From: Paulinella micropora | Lineage: Eukaryota; Cercozoa; Imbricatea; Euglyphida | Reading direction: 5' to 3' | Assembly: GCA_009731375.1 (NCBI GenBank) | Contig: BJOX01000107.1 | Location: forward strand, 1 to 64,000 | DNA: 64,000 nucleotides | In this document: one piece after another, positions 35,288 to 47,082 of the stretch | How positions within the stretch are numbered: the first letter of the stretch is position 1 | Layout of the letters: every line of letters starts with the position of its first letter | The notes under the pieces: model-generated | Database searches by the model: none | What the model was told of the DNA's origin: nothing | The model's input: the letters and a program-made list of their open reading frames with translations, nothing else | Made by a program: the position numbers and the translations under genes

Positions 35288-35690
35288 TGATCACTTGCCA
35301 CTCACTTGAACTCGTTATATAATACACGCTCACTGACTACTTGAACTTTGCATGAAATAATATTAATACTAGCTTGTTCAGCATCTTTAAAATATTTTTG
35401 AAGCATAAAACGGGGGCCAGTGTGGAATCTTAGAGAGCAGAGTGAGTGACTATGTTTTACACTAGTCACTGTGACACTTGCCACTCACTTATATTCGTTA
35501 TACATACTCACTAACGGAGGCTATATACTTGAACTATGCATGAAATCATATAAATAATAGCTTGTTCAGCATATTTATAATGTTTTTGAAGCATCAAACG
35601 GTGTGGAAGCTTAGAGAGCAGAGTGAGTGACACTGTCTTACATGAGTCACTGTGACACACTCAGATTACTTACCACTCACTTGTAGTTGT
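35288..35690. repeat. Two-copy tandem repeat of about 190 bases
   Basis: Both copies contain CTTGCCACTCACTT, a TTGTTCAGCAT-TTTTGAAGCAT core and AGAGAGCAGAGTGAGTGAC, with moderate divergence. No coding frame. From 35691 to 36167 the sequence is AT-rich with nothing recognised. Confidence 0.8.
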
Positions 35691-36167
35691 TATACTATTA
35701 ATATATCGTTTTATTATTGATTTATTAATTAAATATATTGAATTAATAATAAATATTTAATTTCTGTGTTGAATTCAAATTCAAATTCAAAACTTGAAAT
35801 TGAAAAAAGTTCAGTATATAAATCTAACGCAGTCGCCATGATACAAATAATAATATTTCTAAGACTTGGTTGTCATGTGGTAGTCGAAACTAAGTTATTT
35901 AATCAACTGTAATTCAAATAAAATCAAGAACAGAAGCATTAAAAAAAGAAAAATGAGACCTGCTAATACATAACTTTGTATTTTTTCATGGTTGAAAAAA
36001 ATTGAAGCTTGTTCGAAATGTAACAGCAGTCTTTCAAGCTGCCGGCTCGCTCTAACACAACCAAATCAGAATTAGTAACAGCGTTGAAAAATATAATTTA
36101 ATACTTAAAAATAAACTATTAGTCAAACTTATTAATTACAGGTACAAATTCATGCACTTGGCAAAAT

Positions 36168-37544
36168 TCAATGATGATGACAATGCGATCGATCGCGTGA
36201 TGGTGTGCTCTTTTTGCACGTTTCAGGGCTCGAACGCTCACTAGATGGGTAGCGGTGGTGTTCTCGCTTGCTGCGCTTTTTGTTGTGGGAGGACAAGCAA
36301 GGAGATCGCGACCGCTTTCGTTTCGCCAACTTGGCAGCCAAAGACTTAACCTCTGCAGCCTTGTCTGCAGACTCGTCTACAACAGACGAATTGGTGAGTC
36401 AGAAGAGAACAAGAGCATGACCTTTGTATTTGTCGCGCTCTTCGATTGCGCGTTCCAGCTTCCCTTGAACCTTCTCCGGAGATGCCTCCAAACCCTGGAC
36501 TTTCTCTTTGTACCGTTTTGAGCTGGCCTTCTCAAGCTCGATTGCTCGATTCGTTTCCTTGCGATCGCTAAATTCCAAGTCGCGAAGCTTGGACTCCAAT
36601 TCCTCGACCCTGCCGTTCTCCTCAGCCAATGCATCCCGCTCATCCTTCAACTGGTTGTACTCCTACAAAACAAACATTATATGCATGTTGCAATGAAGTC
36701 CCAACACAAGACCTGCGCCTTTGCTTGGCGCACTTCTGGAAGCGTGTCTTCGCCTAAAACAAGAAAAAACAATGCAAATAATTCCAGGCAGCCAGCAGAT
36801 TCTGAAAGTCTTAGAAAATAAAAAGACCCTGTCGCTGTTGTACAGCTTTCTTTTCCAATCAGCGATGCTTGCGTTGGACGCCGCGAGTTCCTCCTTCAAC
36901 CGGGATGCTTCTTCCTTCAACTTTGCGGCTTCCACCGCTACCCCATTGAGCTTGGTGTCGGCATCTCCATAGACAGTTTGGAGCGAACGCGATTCCCTCT
37001 CCAGTTTGAGTTTGGCAGTGCGCTCCTCGCCCAGCGCATCGATCGATTCCTGCACAAGCTCACGAGTGGCATCATCATCTTTCTTGTGAGCTGCTTTTGC
37101 CTCCGCAAGTTGTTTCACAGCTCCAGAGTACACCAGCTTCTTCATACTCTGCCGTCATATTCTTGTTAGCTGCTTTTGCCTCCACAAGTTGTTTTAGGAT
37201 GCCACCATCATCATTTTTGCTGGCGTCCAACAGAACAAGTTCATCGACCTTGGCTTTTTTCACTCCGGTCTGCTCGTCAGACTTCTTAAGCAGTTTGCCC
37301 AGGGCAGTCACCAAGTCGTCTTTGCATCGCGAGGTGGCCAGCGTAAACGGAAGTAGTGCTTGCTTGTCGAGATTAAGCATTTCTTGAAAACGCTCAGGAA
37401 CGACGGCATGAATCCAGTTGGGAGTGCAGGAGGTAGTCCGTAAGTTGCCATTCTTGCTTCTGAAACGAAAAAGAAAGTGATGGTACGCAGTGTTACCTAC
37501 GACCTTCTTCACGACGTTGTTCTTTTTGCTTTCATCTTATCCAT
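36168..37544 (-). pseudogene. Coiled-coil protein gene with basic Ser/Arg-type tail; frames broken
   Basis: Minus-strand exons read NWIHAVVPERFQEMLNLDK, then heptad-like helices (KAKVDELVLLDASKND, EEASRLKEELAASNASI, EDTLPEVRQAKAQ, RDALAEENGRVEELESKL). The last exon contains AAKLAKRKRSRSP and ends RDRSHCHHH before TGA at 36168. Introns with GT-AG are clear at 36372-36417, 36664-36712 and 36754-36836. The mini-exon 36713-36753 fits the next exon in phase but not the previous one, and a 1-mod-3 break lies near 37130. The proposed ATG is at 37544. Either the gene is decayed or indels remain in the assembly. A structural or RNA-associated nuclear protein is possible but not shown. Confidence 0.55.
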
Positions 37545-37650
37545 GATCTGCACGACATTCTGCCAATTATCATTTCTGTGAAATTCATTTTATGAGATTG
37601 TACTGGCGTGTGCAGACGGGTTTATCACGGGGTAGCGGATTAACCCGGCG

Positions 37651-37910
37651 AGCGCCACATTTGTGGATCATCGCCACAAATGTGCCAGTGCTTTTCAAAT
37701 TGAATTATTAATTTTAGAATCCACAAATGTGGCTTTTATGCCACAAATCATTGTGGCTTTGATCCACAAATGTGGCTTTGATCCACAAATATGGATAATC
37801 CACAAACGTGGCTTTGATCCACAAAATGTGGTTTTGATCCACAAATGTAGCATTAATTCACCCTAACCCAACCCACGAGATCCACAAATGTGGTTTTAAA
37901 TCACATATAT
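37651..37910. repeat. Cluster of CCACAAATGTGG inverted-repeat motifs
   Basis: About ten full or near-full copies of CCACA-AA-TGTGG (5-bp arms, 2-base spacer), most in the context ATCCACAAATGTGGCTTTG at 18-22 base spacing. Variants carry one change in the centre. Confidence 0.85.
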
Positions 37911-38212
37911 GGATTGCCGTGTTAAGTGTTAACGCAAATTTACGCTTATTTGATGTTTTATGTTTTGTCATCATTGCAGGGACCTGACAATGCTCACGAC
38001 GTTGCATTTATTTCATCCTATCCAGTATGAAATATTGAGCAAGAACGCCGCGACGGTCGGTCATTTCATTTTTATAAGTTTTATATGATGATTATATATT
38101 ATATGTTATGGTTATTAATACAACTAGCGCATATTTTTCTAATTTCATATATTATATGTTCTGTTATTAATATTTGGGATCAACTCATATTTGCAAACCG
38201 ACAGTTATCATA

Positions 38213-38492
38213 ATATTGCTGTTGACATTCAAGACAACAACAAAAATTAGTTTTTCATTTTTGTGTCAGATTTTCATTTTTGTGACAGTTTTTCATTTTT
38301 GTGACAAAAATTCAAATTTTCAAATTTAACGGTAACATTTCGCGAAAATTTACGATATTTTGCGGACGAATATAGCAGTTAATTTGAAAAATTCAAATTT
38401 TCACCCAAAATCAAAATTCTAACCAAAACTGAAATTCCAACCAAAACAGAAAAATCAATTTTTTTTGTTGTCTTGAATGTCAACAGCAATAT
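38213..38492. mobile_element. MITE-like element with perfect 28-bp terminal inverted repeats
   Basis: 38213-38240 (starting ATATTGCTGTTGACATT) is the exact reverse complement of 38465-38492. The 280-base element has no coding capacity. Its interior has three copies of TTTTCATTTTTGTG-CAG and AACCAAAA repeats. No unambiguous target duplication was found. Confidence 0.7.
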
Positions 38493-39254
38493 GACTGATA
38501 TATCACTGTAACAAGTTAGAGTCCGAGTCCCTTGTAATAATTTAGAAATATTAATAATTGACTCAAGTTCTGGGAAGGCAGTTTAACGGTAGTTATATTA
38601 AGGGATAGCACTTGAGGGGTGGGAGAGCTCTACTACCGACGTCACACTGCTAACAAGTGACTAAGGTGCGTGAATCACGCGTACCTATGCTATGGGCAGT
38701 AGCATAGCTTCGAATGGGACAACCCTGTTAGCGGAGCCGATGTATCTACTTCTACTAGAGTGCCACGGTGAGGCCGGGAGTGGATAGTCGATACTACCGG
38801 GTGCCCTAATATTATCATAGTAATAATTTAATTTTTCATCATTTTTAGTATTTCCACAGACTTAAAGGATTATCTTTAATTATATCACAGTTTGTTACTT
38901 ACCTAATCTAAAGTAATCAGGGGGAGTGTTAGGTAATATGTTGGTAACTAATATCTCCATGTATTTAACCGGGTTGTTGTGGGACCACACACGACGCCCA
39001 AAAACACTTTTATTCAGAGTGTCCATCTTTATCAATACCACTAGAAAACGGATTTTTTTCATACTAGACACTCTGCCATGGCAGTACAGTCTCAGTACTA
39101 ATCCGACTATATTCTAAGATTAGTTTCTAGTATTTAATACGTTGCAAAGATAAAACGATTTTTGTACAACCTGTTCTCGATCTCACGGCGGCGAGAGAAG
39201 ACCAAAAGGGTCCTTGGAACTTCAGAGAATGTGTCCTTTACTCTAGGCCAATCC
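38493..39254. other. Intergenic DNA with a copia LTR-like remnant
   Basis: No gene. At 38919-38933, AGGGGGAGTGTTAGG resembles a copia polypurine tract joined to an LTR start. Downstream GAGTGTCCATC and ACTAGACACTCTG form an inverted pair. The stretch may be a decayed LTR, but no partner was found. Confidence 0.35.
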
Positions 39255-41823
39255 TTAGGCGGACGCCTTGCCCTCAGCTCGCAGCTTGTTGAGTTTCTTG
39301 ATCTGCTTCTTCCAGACGGGGTCCTGACCTCCCCACCAGCACTCTCGGTTGAAGAACATTTCGAACAGCTCCTTATCTTTCTTAGACGCCTTGTTCGATT
39401 CTTCAATAGCCTCGTTGTTGAACTCCGTTGTGTGAATATCGCGCTTGAACGCCAGCCAGCTCGGGTCGGAGTGTTGATCGACGTACTGATCCTCGACCAG
39501 CACCTATGTATATGCCATATGTGTTCTATAGGTACGTATTTGATCTATAGGTACGTATATAAACATACGTAGTATATATGTATGTAATTTCTGTAAATCT
39601 TGATGTACCAGCTCATCTTCGCTGGCGGCAGATCGGACGATCTCAACCTTTTCTCCTCCAGCCTTCTCCTCCGCCTCCTTCCTGGCGGCAGCCTCATCCT
39701 CCTTCTGTTTCCTGAGCAGTTCCTCACCGATCCTCTGGTCAGCAAGCATCTTGTCTCCCTTGGCTCGCACGTCGTCCATCGAACCGTTCTAACACAAACA
39801 ACAAAAAATGAATTTCAAAATTAGAGATCCGACAAAAATTTAATAAACCAGAGGCACCAGCAACATTACGACGAAAGAGAAAGGGAGAGAGAGAGAGAGT
39901 GTCGCCTTACCATGTAGAAGGCCATCTCAGGGATGTTGTCGACGCGGCCCTCCAAAATGTCTTCGAAGCCGTCCAGAGTTTCTTGAACGGTGCAAGACTT
40001 GCCGTCCATACCAGTGAAGGCCTAGGTGCGTACGTATGTGTATATGTATGATTCGCATACATGCGTATATTTTTATGTTGTCTTATGTAGGGTGTGTGTA
40101 ATAGAATTATTTACCCAAGCCATCACGACAGGCTGCGAGTTTTTTTTTTTTTNNNNNNNNNNNNNNNNNNNNNNNNNNNNNNNNNNNNNNNNNNNNNNNN
40201 NNNNNNNNNNNNNNNNNNNNNNNNNNNNNNNNNNNNNNNNNNNNNNNNNNNNNNNNNNNNNNNNNNNNNNNNNNNNNNNNNNNNNNNNNNNNNNNNNNNN
40301 NNNNNNNNNNNNNNNNNNNNNNNNNNNNNNNNNNNNNNNNNNNNNNNNNNNNNNNNNNNCAGCCACCATAAAGGGTGAGGAGACGATTTATATACTTACT
40401 TATGATTTTAAATTTTTGTATCTTACGTGTGCATGTGATGCATGTACCTCAGCGACCACGAAGGGCTGGGAGAGGAACTTCTGCACCTTACGAGCGCGGG
40501 CAACCTACCCAACACACATTTATAAACATGAGATGCAAATATTTACGTACAGAACATTCATTTGTATACACCATTATGCCCATGTGTTTGTTACGGTCCT
40601 CATTCATCAGACAGCTGGTCGTCGACACCCAGAATATATACATCCATGCAGTTCAAATAAAATATTTGTATCTAAATAAAATATTTATGTCGGTGTGTTT
40701 ACCAGCATCTGGTCCTCCTCAGACAACTCATCAATACCCAGGATAGCAATGATATCCTGCAAGTTCTTGTAGGACTGCAGGATACCACGCACCTAAAATA
40801 ACACAACCGAACATAAAATACATATCATAGTATGCAGGTATGTTCGGGATGACTGGGAGCTTGTTTGAATGTATGTATACTAGATAGAAATATACCTGCT
40901 TGGCAAGGTTGTAGTGGCGGAAACCGATCAACTCGGCGTCCATCATACGGGAGGAGCACTCCAGAGGGTCGACGGCCGGGTAGATCATTTGCTCAGCCAC
41001 CTTACGGTCCAACACGGTGGTTGCATCCAAGTGGGAGAAGGTGGTGGCCGGGGCGGGATCCGTCAAGTCATCAGCCGGCACGTAGACGGCCTGCACCGAG
41101 GTGATAGACCTAACATACCAACATACAAACGATTGATTATTCCACATTCCATTGATTATTCCAGCCTTCCCAAAAATGATACATATTTCACAAAGGGCTG
41201 CCAATATACATAAGGTTCGCACGTACATAAAATACCTATCTACTATCTACAGATATACATACCCGGTACGAGTGGAGGCGATACGCTCCTGCAGCTGACC
41301 CAAGTCCTCTGCAAGGGTGGGCTGGTAACCGACGGCGGACGGGATACGACCTACGGGTGACGGTAGGGTAAATAATTAGGTAGGTAGGTAGATAGGTAAA
41401 ANNNNNNNNNNNNNNNNNNNNNNNNNNNNNNNNNNNNNNNNNNNNNNNNNNNNNNNNNNNNNNNNNNNNNNNNNNNNNNNNNNNNNNNNNNNNNNNNNNN
41501 NNNNNNNNNNNNNNNNNNNNNNNNNNNNNNNNNNNNNNNNNNNNNNNNNNNNNNNNNNNNNNNNNNNNNNNNNNNNNNNNNNNNNNNNNNNNNNNNNNNN
41601 NNNNNNNNNNNNNNNNNNNNNNNNNNNNNNNNNNNNNNNNNNNNNNNNNNNNNNNNNNNNNNNNNNNNNNNNNNNNNNNNNNNNNNNNNNNNNNNNNNNN
41701 NNNNNNNNNNNNNNNNNNNNNNNNNNNNNNNNNNNNNNNNNNNNNNNNNNNNNNNNNNNNNNNNNNNNNNNNNNNNNNNNNNNNNNNNNNNNNNNNNNNN
41801 NNNNNNNNNNNNNNNNNNNNNNN

Positions 41824-41863
<40 letters not shown>

Positions 41864-44670
41864 AAAAGAAAGAAAGATACATAGATAGATTAGATAGACA
41901 AGATCGATACCCAGGGACGAAGACATCTCGGAGCAAGCCTGGGTGAAGCGGAAGATGTTGTCAATAAAGAGCAACACATCCTGGCCACGCTCGTCACGGA
42001 AATACTCAGCGATGGTCATACCTGGACATAGAGAGACCAACATCATGCATATTTAAAAAATATGTTTTAGAAGATAGCCTTGATGTGATAATTTACGGAT
42101 GGCAAATAAATGAAAAGATGAGAATTCATTTTACAAAGAAATAATTTGAGAGAGAGGGAGGGAGAGAGCAGGGTTACCAGTGAGGGCGACACGGGCACGG
42201 GCACCCGGAGGCTCGTTCATCTGTCCGTACACCAGCGCGGCCTAGATAACCAACATCACACACTTTTGAGTGTGACAAGATCAAGGACAAAAACAGCAAA
42301 AGTGACAATAATAATAATAATAATTAATAATAACCTTGGAGTCCGTGGGCTTTTCCAGACTGATGACACCGTACTCAATCATTTCAGTCCACAGCTCGGT
42401 ACCCTCACGAGTACGCTCACCGACACCGGCGAACACCGAGTAACCGCCTACAGACAGAACATTACATTAAATTGCACATTACAATGTGACACATTTACAT
42501 TATATTAACATCTCATTTGTTCATACTCACATTCATGCTGCATCATTCAAACACAGATCACTCACCGTGGTGACGGGCCACGGCGTTAATCAGCTCCATG
42601 ATCAGCACAGTCTTACCGACACCGGCACCGCCGAACAGACCGACCTTACCACCCTGCACGCGTACGGACATAAATGAACAAGTGAAAGAATGAATGAATA
42701 AATAAATAAATAAATAAAAATTTTAAAGATGAAAATACATTCATATATAAAAACAAACTTAGATACCTTCTGGTAGGGGCACATCAAGTCGACGACCTTG
42801 ATACCGACCGACAAGTGGTCTCCAGGCTCACCTGCCAGTGATGCATGATGATGAGAGTGGTGGTGATGGTGAATAGCACTAATAATAATAATTCTCGCAA
42901 ATTTTCTGTGGTAATGGCAACAAAACAAAATCGTTCCTTCTTTTTCATACTTACAGGGCAGCATACATGAAAAGAGAATATACTACGAGATATAATGATA
43001 CAGAGATTAGATTACCCTGCTGAGCCAGAGTGGGGGGGTCACGGTGAATGGACCAGCGAGTCTTGAACGGAATGGGACCTGCACACAAGATAACACAAAC
43101 AAAAACAGCGGCGTTCAGAGACTTTTCGTACACATTCAAAAACAAATTAAAACGACTATTCCATAATCTCCTTTGTAACACGATCTCTCCCTCTCCCCCT
43201 TTCCGTACTGTAGTGAGTGTCCTCCAAGCTCAACACACAACCCCCCCCCCCACACACACACGTTTTGTTATTTGTTTACTATATTATCACACATACAATA
43301 CTCGCATATCATTATTATTATCATCATCATTATTATTAACAAATATGGGTGCGTGAGGAAAGTAGTTTGTAATAGCGTGGAGTACTTTTGTTTCTCTATC
43401 CCTCTCTGCCTCCCCCCCCCCCCCCTCNNNNNNNNNNNNNNNNNNNNNNNNNNNNNNNNNNNNNNNNNNNNNNNNNNNNNNNNNNNNNNNNNNNNNNNNN
43501 NNNNNCCCCCCCCCCCCCATCCGAACATGTGCCTGATCCTCTTACGTCACAATTTCACAAGGCGAGATTGGTTCTTTATGACATGAACAAAGAGATTACC
43601 CATCTCGTCGATAGGTTCACCTAGTACGTTCATGACGCGGCCCAGAGTTTCTTCACCGACCGGCACCATCAGTTCGGCATGGACGGTCTTTACCACATCG
43701 CCGGTCTTAAGACCATCAGTAGTATCCAGAGCGATGCAACGAACGACGTTGTCCTCCAACTGAGAGTGCACCTCGAGCACCAGACGGTGCACTTCGTCGG
43801 ACGGGCATTCCAAGATCTCATGCACGGCAGGCATCTTCTCACCATCATACATCTGCACATCGACGATGGCACCAGACACGGCCACGATGGCACCAGTCAC
43901 AGGGAGAGCAGCACGCTCATCCAGGATCTCCTTCTTTTCGAGGACAATCTCGTCCTGCTTGATGGTGTTCAGATTCTTCAGGTAGTTAGCATGGTAGTCA
44001 TCAACTTTCGCGGCCTGAGAGAAACAAGCTATGAAGTCAGAACAATGAAAAAGGTTTATCTACCCATTCTTCTTCGTTGAGACGACGGCGCCAGTTCTCG
44101 TTCTGAGGAATCTGGCCTGGGTACTAAACATTAAAAGAAAACTCATGAGAACTGATTGTTTAAAGTTCGTGTACCTCGGGAGGGGGAGACTTCAAAGGCA
44201 CCTGGCCCTCCTTGGGGGAGGGATCAGCGGGGGAGCCGTAGTTCTTGATGAAGTTCTCGCGCCAAGTTTTGGCAGCCTGGATCTGGCCGAGCTTCTTAGC
44301 GTTGGCCTGGTCCTCCTCATGCAAAAACTTCTCGTCATGAGAGGAGTAGTAGCCGGCGTTCTTGGCACCACCTCCAGGCTTTTGCAGACCGTCATCAGAC
44401 GCAAAGTGGCGCGTAGCTGGTGCACATGTACGGCAAACAAGGAGTCAATCAACACTGCAGATGATAGAGACTTAGGGATATAACAAGGGCAACTCAAGAC
44501 TCACATAATTATAGACATTTCAAAGAACACCGTACTAACTTATAAGAATTTTTTTATGTGCGTTGCAGGTTTTGCATGTTTGAATTCGACGGCAGACCTC
44601 CAACCGTTGCAAGGTTCGAGCGAGGCGCTTGCGAGCGTACGAATTTCGACGCCGAGCGAGCGAGACTCAT
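39255..44670 (-). CDS. Mitochondrial ATP synthase F1 subunit beta, 17 exons, extended termini
   Basis: Exons: 44598-44670, 44175-44416, 44064-44123, 43600-44014, 43016-43078, 42767-42831, 42566-42653, 42335-42447, 42178-42241, 41911-42021, 41263-41350, 40896-41109, 40703-40792, 40448-40504, 39911-40021, 39609-39788, 39255-39503. All borders are GT-AG and all phases agree, giving 760 residues. The start [14 protein letters not shown] is a typical mitochondrial presequence. The beta core begins [14 protein letters not shown] at about residue 166. The P-loop GGAGVGKT is at 314-321, Walker B LLFIDN ends at about 416, and DELSEED is at 553-559. About 110-120 residues beyond the presequence precede the core, and about 125 charged residues follow the usual end. 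It makes ATP from ADP and phosphate at the matrix side of F1. Gaps at 40153-40359, 41402-41823 and 43428-43505 fall inside introns. Confidence 0.95.
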
Positions 44671-45208
44671 GTCGGCTGTCAGCACAGAAGTTGCAAAAGG
44701 TTACAACGATTTTCTTAAGTGCAAAAAGCCAGCTTGTGGAGCTTGAAATGCAAAACTTAAGACCAAATCAAAGCGAAACGCAAAAAGGAAAGGACTTTTG
44801 GGTCTGGCACGACATTCACATTTTAACCCTGCATCCAAACAACTTCCTGAACCAAGTGCTTACAATATGTCAGATGCGAACGACAGCCATCAGAAGTGGT
44901 GAGGGCAGAAAAGCTTTATCGAAACAAACGCGGAAGGTTTTGCTTGAATGGCTTTTTGCAGGGGTGAAGTGCCAATGAGCGTCCGGCCAAAAGGATAAAA
45001 GAAAAATTGGGAGATTTCGCGGTGAACGGACTTGAAACAAGAAAAACACTTCGATCACATGGGCTCAGAAGAAAAAATGATGGCAGGTGCCACCTGGACC
45101 CTCCAAACACCAGAAAAAACAACGTAAAACCCGGATAATGTGGGAAAAACAAAGTTTCAAGTGTAGTAGCTATCATAGATTGCTTTATTAATATTAGTGG
45201 TCTAACAG
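44671..45208. other. Intergenic: upstream region of ATP synthase beta and left flank of copia B
   Basis: No coding region is supported. The minus-strand promoter of the ATP synthase gene should lie at the left end, but no TATA box stands out. The right end (about 45140-45208, ending GTCTAACA) may be the end of a 5' LTR of copia B, judging from the primer-binding site that follows; no match to its 3' LTR could be confirmed. Confidence 0.4.
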
Positions 45209-45219
45209 GTTATGGAGCC
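45209..45219 (+). promoter_or_regulatory. Candidate primer-binding site of copia B
   Basis: GGTTATGGAGC resembles the GTTATGAGCC site of copia A and is complementary to a tRNA-Met anticodon-loop type sequence. It is preceded by CA, as an LTR end should be. Confidence 0.35.
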
Positions 45220-45510
45220 TTGATTAGTGAACTCTGCGCTAGCGACTTTAATCAAGTGCACTTCGTCTGAAAAGAGAGGCAGTAGGCCTTCAACAGAAAA
45301 GTGCAAAGGACGACGTGCGACAGGCAGTCGAATCTGTACAGTGGGTAGACCGGAGGTACCCACCCCAGAACGTGTCTCGTGGCTAGACAGCATAGCACAG
45401 ATACACCAACACACTACATTCCTAATAATAATATCCACTTTTCTACTTAACCGTAGGAATTCATTGATAGTCGAGACTAACTCCTATCTTCCGCACTTTG
45501 GTCCAATAAC

Positions 45511-46972
45511 ATGGCTTACACCATGTTTGGGACACCGTTAAACAAAGGGTTTAAAGTGGATCCACCACCATTTAATAGTAAAGACCCGGACTGGGACAGC
45601 TGGGAGTACGGGTTCTTAGCTACAATGGCGGTTTATGATCCCCTAGCGATAGGTGAATTACCCCCCCCACAAGAAACACCCTTTGTATTTGCAAGCAAAG
45701 CAGGCAAACGTCTTTGACCCCCCTGACACACCTCCTAACGAGCCTTACATGTCTCCTGAGCCGGAAGGAGAAGACAAAAACACGGGTCAAGGGAAAAAGG
45801 CAAAGTCTGCAAAGGTTAAAAAAGAGGATAATGAGCCCTCCCCACCTGAAACAGTCGAGTCCTCACCCGTCAAAGTAGAACAGAAAAGCAGTTCAAAAGT
45901 GAGCACAGCACCACCTGTTGTTTCATCTGCATCACAACCTGCTGTCAACAGAGCTACATCGGCAATGCCCGTTCTGACAGCTGAATCTAAACCTCACCCT
46001 CTACTTGCACCTCTGTCAACTGACACATACTACCGACAGCTAGAGGAGAGAAGAAAGATGAAGAGCAAACGTTTCATATTCATTCTTTTAATTCAGTCTT
46101 GTAACAAGGATAGGGAGGCTATGTCAGTTATTAGGACAGCAGGTGCTGATGGGGTTGAGTGTTTCATGGCACTCCGAAAGAGATATGGGGGACTCGATTT
46201 GGTTAGGTGGAATGAGCGTCAAGACTTTCTTGACTATTCTTACCCCAAAAGGATCCCAGACGTGAGGCCATGGCTTACTGCTTTCCAAACCCATATGGCT
46301 GATCAGGAAGGAGTCATGAAAATGCCTTATCCTGAGCTAGTCAAGATTGAGATGGTGATGAAGAAGCTTGAACATTTGACAGAGTTTGACAGCTATCGTA
46401 ACAAGATAACAAGCTTTCTCCCTGAAGAACGACCTGGTTGGGCGTCGTTCATCAAAGTAATTGAGCAAATAGCCCAGACAGAAGAGTCTAAGACTAAGAT
46501 GAAAAAGCTATATGCTTCAGGGGGAGGATTCCGTACATCTTCTTCCAAATCCCACTCTGGGTCAGGGACACGCAATGATCCTATTTCGGTCAATCTAGTG
46601 GGTAACCAAACAGTTAGGACACCTCTAACATAACGTTGTTACAACTGTCGGGGAGATCACCAGATAAAAATTTGTATTGTCCCGTGCAACCTCCCCGAAT
46701 GCCCACGTGATGGACACGTCCCTGTGAATTGCCTCGTTAGGAGAAAGGCAGCAAGGATAGTCAATCTGGCCAAAGGAGTAGGCGAACTAACTCTTAAGGA
46801 CAAGGATAAGACTAAGACAAGCAACACAGGGAGGAGAAGAAAGATGAGAAGACAGAAGGAAGGAGGGAGCAAGGAGAAGAGAAAGCTGAAGGCTGCAGAC
46901 TTCATTAAAAAGAGGAAGACAAAGACTATTAGTCTGAACGCAGGAGGCGGACTTCTCTTCTTCTGGATCTGA
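45511..46972 (+). pseudogene. Copia B gag and zinc knuckles
   Basis: ATG at 45511 (MAYTMFGTPLNKGFKVD). The frame shifts at a run of eight C (45661-45668) and continues as a Gag helical domain (ECFMALRKRYGGLDLVRWNE, WLTAFQTHMADQEGVMKM). A TAA at 46631-46633 interrupts it immediately before two knuckle-like motifs, CYNCRGDHQIKIC and CPRDGHVPVNC, which stay in the same frame. A Lys/Arg-rich tail follows. The role is RNA packaging and particle assembly. Confidence 0.75.
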
Positions 46973-47082
46973 AGAAGAAGGAGAGGAGTCTGAAGCTCAC
47001 AATTCAGATGAAGAGTCTTCCAGTCTTGAAGAAGAAGAAGGAGAAGAGGGAGTAGGGGAGGTAGGTTACATCAATCACATGG

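Noticed and set aside
41351-42046. Long frames through N runs and poly-A/poly-T near 41400-41900, 40026-40679 and 28180-29802
   Set aside because: They consist largely of N or homopolymer and lie in introns of the ATP synthase gene or in the copia gap.
44870-45176. Small minus-strand ORFs upstream of the ATP synthase start
   Set aside because: They show no motif or splice link; the presequence at 44670 already gives a phase-matched first exon.
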